This document shows, one piece after another, positions 60,916-64,000 of a stretch of 64,000 nucleotides of DNA. The DNA is taken from assembly GCF_000013705.1 (NCBI RefSeq), contig NC_007947.1, positions 2,294,001-2,358,000 of the forward strand. The letters run 5' to 3'. Made by a program: the position numbers and the translations under genes. The stretch's first letter is position 1. Every line of letters starts with the position of its first letter. The notes beneath the pieces were generated by a model. It saw nothing but the letters and a program-made list of their open reading frames with translations, did no database searches and was not told the DNA's origin. This DNA comes from Methylobacillus flagellatus KT. GTDB lineage: Bacteria; Pseudomonadota; Gammaproteobacteria; Burkholderiales; Methylophilaceae.

Positions 60916-61728
60916 ATGCAGAAACGCAGCGTATTTTTCATTTCCGACGGTACCGGGATTACTGCCGAGTCCGTCGGGCACCTGTTGGCGCACTTTCCCA
61001 CGGTCAGCTTCAAGCATATCCGCCTGCCCTTCACCGACTCTGAGCAAAAGGTACAGGAGGCATTGCTCAAGATTGCCGAAACGGAAAAAGCGGATGGTGC
61101 GCGGCCTATCGTCGTCATGACCCTGGTGAATACCGACCTGCGCGATATGCTCAAGCAAAGCAACGCCGTGCATCTGGATGTATTCGGCTCCTTCGTGGAT
61201 CCGCTGGCTGAAGAGTTGCAGGAACAGCCTTCCCGCACCTCTGGCATTGCCCATAGCGTGCTGGGCAATAGCTACTATGAGCGTATCGACGCGATCAACT
61301 TTACGCTCAACCATGACGATGGCATGACTGATTTCGGCCTCAGCGAAGCGCAAGTGATCTTGGTCGGTGTCTCCCGTTGCGGCAAGACGCCGACCAGCCT
61401 GTACCTGGCAATGCAGTTTGGTATCAAGGCTGCAAATTATCCTTTGATCCCGGAAGACCTGGAGCGCGGCTCCTTGCCCGAGGCACTCAAGAAGTACCCC
61501 GAAAAGCTGTACGGGCTCTCGATCAATCCTGAGCGCCTGCACAGTGTACGTAGCGAGCGCCGACCGGACAGCCATTATGCATCCCTAGACAATTGCAGGC
61601 GCGAGATCCGCTTGGCGGAAGATCTGATGCATCGAGAAGGCATCAGCTGGATCGATTCCACCAGTCGCTCGATTGAAGAACTCTCCACCATCATCCTGCA
61701 GAAAATCCGTGTGAACTCGAACCACTGA
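60916..61728 (+). CDS. ppsR: PEP synthase regulatory kinase/phosphorylase
   Basis: A 270-residue DUF299 protein that inactivates PpsA by ADP-dependent phosphorylation and reactivates it by phosphate-dependent dephosphorylation. The opening RSVFFISDGTGITAESVGH and the P-loop GVSRCGKTPTSLYLA (residues about 151-165) are diagnostic. The pair ppsA-ppsR on one transcript is the common proteobacterial arrangement, though often divergent. Confidence 0.95.
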   Translation: MQKRSVFFISDGTGITAESVGHLLAHFPTVSFKHIRLPFTDSEQKVQEALLKIAETEKADGARPIVVMTLVNTDLRDMLKQSNAVHLDVFGSFVDPLAEELQEQPSRTSGIAHSVLGNSYYERIDAINFTLNHDDGMTDFGLSEAQVILVGVSRCGKTPTSLYLAMQFGIKAANYPLIPEDLERGSLPEALKKYPEKLYGLSINPERLHSVRSERRPDSHYASLDNCRREIRLAEDLMHREGISWIDSTSRSIEELSTIILQKIRVNSNH

Positions 61729-61752
61729 CGGCTGGCACTACAGCACTACCAT

Positions 61753-61777
61753 AAAAGGGGCTTCAGCCCCTTTTTTA
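61753..61777 (+). terminator. Intrinsic terminator of ppsA-ppsR
   Basis: AAAAGGGGC and GCCCCTTTT form a stem over TTCA, followed by TT; 25 bp after the ppsR stop. Confidence 0.92.
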
Positions 61778-61972
61778 TTGCACCTGACTCCAGAACTCAC
61801 CAAGCATGCCTACACCCGGTATTGCTGGATGCTATGTGCTAGGTCGCTGTCCGAGCTGGATGAATATACTGACATGGCATACTCACTCATTTTGCTTTAT
61901 GGTGGAGCCTGGCAATGCATGCGTTTTTGTCACTGCCGATTATTCCAACACTAAATGCAGAGGAGATTATGA

Positions 61973-62347
61973 ATGAACCAATATGCACATCTAGTGGGCC
62001 GCATCCTGATCGCGATTATCTTTATCGTTGCAGGTGCAGGAAAGATTGCGGACCAGACGGGCACGATCGCCTACATGGAGTCCGTCGAGGTGCCAGGCAT
62101 CTTGCTTTGGCCCACGATTGCGCTTGAGCTCCTGGGTGGAATCGCCATTATCATCGGTTTCCAGACACGCCTGGTTTCCTGGCTGCTCGCCATTTTCTGT
62201 ATCGCGGCCGCCTTCCTGTTCCATTTCGACCTGAAGGACTCGATGCAGACCATCCTGTTCCTCAAGGATCTTGCCATCGCGGGCGGATTCCTGATCCTGG
62301 CAAGCACGCCCACACTCTGGCTATCTGTCGATAGCCGACGCAATTGA
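61973..62347 (+). CDS. DoxX-family membrane protein
   Basis: 124 residues with four hydrophobic helices (about 7-25, 45-64, 70-88, 100-117). The start VGRILIAIIFIVAGAGKI and LELLGGIAIIIGFQTRL are typical of DoxX/DoxD-like proteins. AGGAG at 61961-61965 favours ATG 61973 over the overlapping ATG at 61969, which is in another frame. Some DoxX relatives interact with thiosulfate or peroxide defence; here the function is open. Confidence 0.88.
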   Translation: MNQYAHLVGRILIAIIFIVAGAGKIADQTGTIAYMESVEVPGILLWPTIALELLGGIAIIIGFQTRLVSWLLAIFCIAAAFLFHFDLKDSMQTILFLKDLAIAGGFLILASTPTLWLSVDSRRN

Positions 62348-62515
62348 TGACCCAACCACATCCATAGGCACGCCCCGGCTAGAAATACCAGTCTAGCCGA
62401 GGCCAAACAATTCATATTTAAGGAATTGTGAAATTGAGATATTTCCATTTATTGGATCAATAAAGCACGGCATAATAGCAACATTTTCCATATTCATTTA
62501 CTGGAGTATTGCACC

Positions 62516-63574
62516 ATGACCAAAGCCATTAGTTATGCAGCACATGATCCCAAATCTCCTTTGGCCCCATTTTCTTTCGAGCGGCGTCAGGTTGGAGCGA
62601 ATGATGTCCAGATCGAAATCCTATTTTGTGGCGTTTGCCACTCCGACCTGCACCAGGCGCGTAACGAATGGGGAAACTCCATTTTCCCAGTCGTGCCTGG
62701 CCACGAAATCGTAGGGCGCGTGACCCAGGTCGGCAGCAATGTCAAAAAATTCAAGGTAGGCGACTTGGCAGGCGTAGGCTGCATGGTGGACTCATGCAAC
62801 GCCTGCCCCGACTGTGCGGAAGGCCTGGAGCAGTACTGCAACCACGCTGTATTTACGTATAACAGCCCGGACAAGCACATGCCCGGCCAGGTCACTTACG
62901 GAGGCTACTCCAACCTGATTGTGGTGGACGAACGTTTCACATTGAAGATTTCAGACAAGCTCGATCTAGCGGCGACAGCGCCACTGCTCTGCGCCGGCAT
63001 TACGACGTATTCCCCTCTGCGTCATTGGAATGTCGGCCCGGGACAAAAGGTCGGCATCGTGGGCCTGGGCGGTCTTGGACACATGGGCGTCAAATTCGCC
63101 AAAGCACTCGGGGCGCACACGGTGTTGTTCACCACCTCTCCCAGCAAGGTAGAAGACGCAAAACGCCTGGGTGCCGATGAAGTCATCATCTCCAAGGATC
63201 CTGAGCAAATGCAGCAGCACCTGCAAAGTTTCGATTTCATCCTCAACACAGTCGCCGCACCGCACGACCTTGACCAGTTCATGGCCCTGCTCAAGCGCGA
63301 TGGCTCCATGTGCCTGGTAGGCGTGCCCGACAGCCCGCACCCTTCCCCCAGCGTCGCCAACCTGATATTCAAGCGCCGCAAGCTGGCCGGATCCTTGATC
63401 GGCGGCATCAAGGAAACCCAGGAAATGCTGGATTTCTGCGCCGAACACAATATCACTTCCGACATCGAGCTGATCCCGATCCAGGAAATCAACAATGCAT
63501 TCGAGCGCATGCTGAAGAGCGACGTGAAATACCGCTTCGTGATTGATATCGCCAGCCTCAGGCAAGCGGCTTAA
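62516..63574 (+). CDS. Zinc-dependent NAD(P) alcohol dehydrogenase, YahK/CAD type
   Basis: 352 residues of the medium-chain dehydrogenase family. Catalytic zinc ligands in CGVCHSDLH and VVPGHEIVG, structural zinc in CNACPDCAEGLEQYC, and the NAD(P) Rossmann motif GLGGLGHMGVKFAKAL. The sequence is closest in style to the cinnamyl-alcohol/aldehyde reductases (YahK), which reduce a broad range of aldehydes with NADPH. TGGAG is present ahead of the ATG. Single gene with a terminator after it. Confidence 0.93.
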   Translation: MTKAISYAAHDPKSPLAPFSFERRQVGANDVQIEILFCGVCHSDLHQARNEWGNSIFPVVPGHEIVGRVTQVGSNVKKFKVGDLAGVGCMVDSCNACPDCAEGLEQYCNHAVFTYNSPDKHMPGQVTYGGYSNLIVVDERFTLKISDKLDLAATAPLLCAGITTYSPLRHWNVGPGQKVGIVGLGGLGHMGVKFAKALGAHTVLFTTSPSKVEDAKRLGADEVIISKDPEQMQQHLQSFDFILNTVAAPHDLDQFMALLKRDGSMCLVGVPDSPHPSPSVANLIFKRRKLAGSLIGGIKETQEMLDFCAEHNITSDIELIPIQEINNAFERMLKSDVKYRFVIDIASLRQAA

Positions 63575-63712
63575 GCACAACAGCTCGCAAAATCCCTGTT
63601 GCATCGCAGTCCTGCCTCGCCATACTAGTTATAGCACTGGCTGGGCAGGACAACACGTCCAGTCAAAATCACTTTGCTGGATGCATGTTGTTGACACTCC
63701 ATGAAATAAAAC

Positions 63713-63736
63713 AAGCACACCGAGGTGTGCTTTTTT
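63713..63736. terminator. Bidirectional terminator adh / lspA
   Basis: AAGCACAC and GTGTGCTT pair over four bases; T-runs follow on the plus strand (TTTTTT) and on the minus strand (TTGTTTTATTT). Confidence 0.88.
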
Positions 63737-63760
63737 CTGTCCACTCAAGCCTGCAACGGC

Positions 63761-64000
63761 TCAGGCTTTCTTCCTGAAGCTGTCCAGTATCAGCAACGCG
63801 ACGCCCACGCAAATCGCCGAATCCGCCACGTTGAATGCCGGCCAATAGTATTCTCCGTAATGGAAGAACAGGAAGTCCACCACATAACCCAAGGTCACGC
63901 GGTCATAGAGGTTGCCCAGCGCACCGCCCAGCACCAGGGCTAGCCCAAGACAGAACAAGTGCTGCTGCGGGTGCTTGCGCAGCAGGCGGATGATAATGAT
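63761..64000 (-). CDS. lspA: Signal peptidase II (prolipoprotein), 5' end outside the window
   Basis: The last 79 codons. Membrane-embedded aspartyl protease that cuts lipoprotein signal peptides. The catalytic aspartates are in [16 protein letters not shown] and [14 protein letters not shown], and the final helix and basic tail ([10 protein letters not shown]) are typical. The frame is open to the window edge. Confidence 0.93.
   Translation of the reverse strand: MIIIRLLRKHPQQHLFCLGLALVLGGALGNLYDRVTLGYVVDFLFFHYGEYYWPAFNVADSAICVGVALLILDSFRKKA

Overview
The window looks like chromosome of a betaproteobacterium. Gene order (amgK-murU divergent from lptD-surA-pdxA-rsmA; leuS-lptE-holA; secB-grxC-rhodanese-gpmI-envC; ppsA divergent in function from ppsR) and protein style fit this class, and a methylotroph of the Methylophilaceae is my best guess. 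That guess is from memory of gene content, not from a search. GC is moderate and most genes sit in tight operons with ATGA-type overlaps.

Layout. 1-3.6 kb, minus strand: peptidoglycan recycling (amgK, murU), pepP and a ubiH-type hydroxylase cut by the window edge. 3.8-10 kb, plus: outer-membrane biogenesis (lptD, surA), pdxA, rsmA, then adk with its own extended -10 promoter. 10.1-11.9 kb: a chemoreceptor with a CheR-tether tail. 12.3-18.3 kb, plus: leuS, lptE, holA, proA, nadD. 18.3-23.3 kb, minus: a complete biotin operon bioB-F-H-C-D headed by an unknown membrane protein.

23.6-35.2 kb, minus, is the most interesting accessory region. Ten genes lie in one orientation: an OsmC-like protein, an acyl-CoA-dehydrogenase-like flavoprotein, a rubredoxin/rubredoxin-reductase fusion, a NrtABD/Cyn-type ABC transporter, cyanase, a persulfide dioxygenase, a TauE-type exporter and a porin. 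They follow a NifA-like sigma-54 activator gene. Between activator and first gene I see a textbook sigma-54 promoter, a consensus IHF site and two TGTTAACA enhancer-like sites 21 bp apart. The enzyme set suggests import of a nitrogen- and sulfur-containing anion (thiocyanate is the simplest candidate), release of cyanate and sulfide, detoxification to ammonia plus sulfite, and sulfite export. A decayed IS3-family transposase lies just upstream.

35.9-45 kb holds a small membrane protein behind a 28-bp palindrome, a small exported protein, comF, trmL, gpsA, an SH3 protein, secB, grxC, a rhodanese, gpmI, envC and yjbQ. 45.5-52 kb is an envelope/metal/redox block: YceI, a PCuAC-like protein, a TonB receptor of copper-receptor type, two PEP-CTERM proteins (one frameshifted), a cytochrome c and a lipoprotein. 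52-64 kb holds clpB with a sigma-32 promoter, a RegB/RegA redox two-component system, ppsA-ppsR, a DoxX protein, a zinc alcohol dehydrogenase and the start-less end of lspA.

A second system-level pattern: palindromes of the form GNGRC-N5-GNCGC (the known RegA/RegR box form) occur twice in front of regBA and also in front of yceI, the PCuAC gene, the frameshifted PEP-CTERM gene and the cytochrome c gene. This suggests a local RegBA regulon. No tRNA, rRNA, CRISPR array or intact mobile element was seen.
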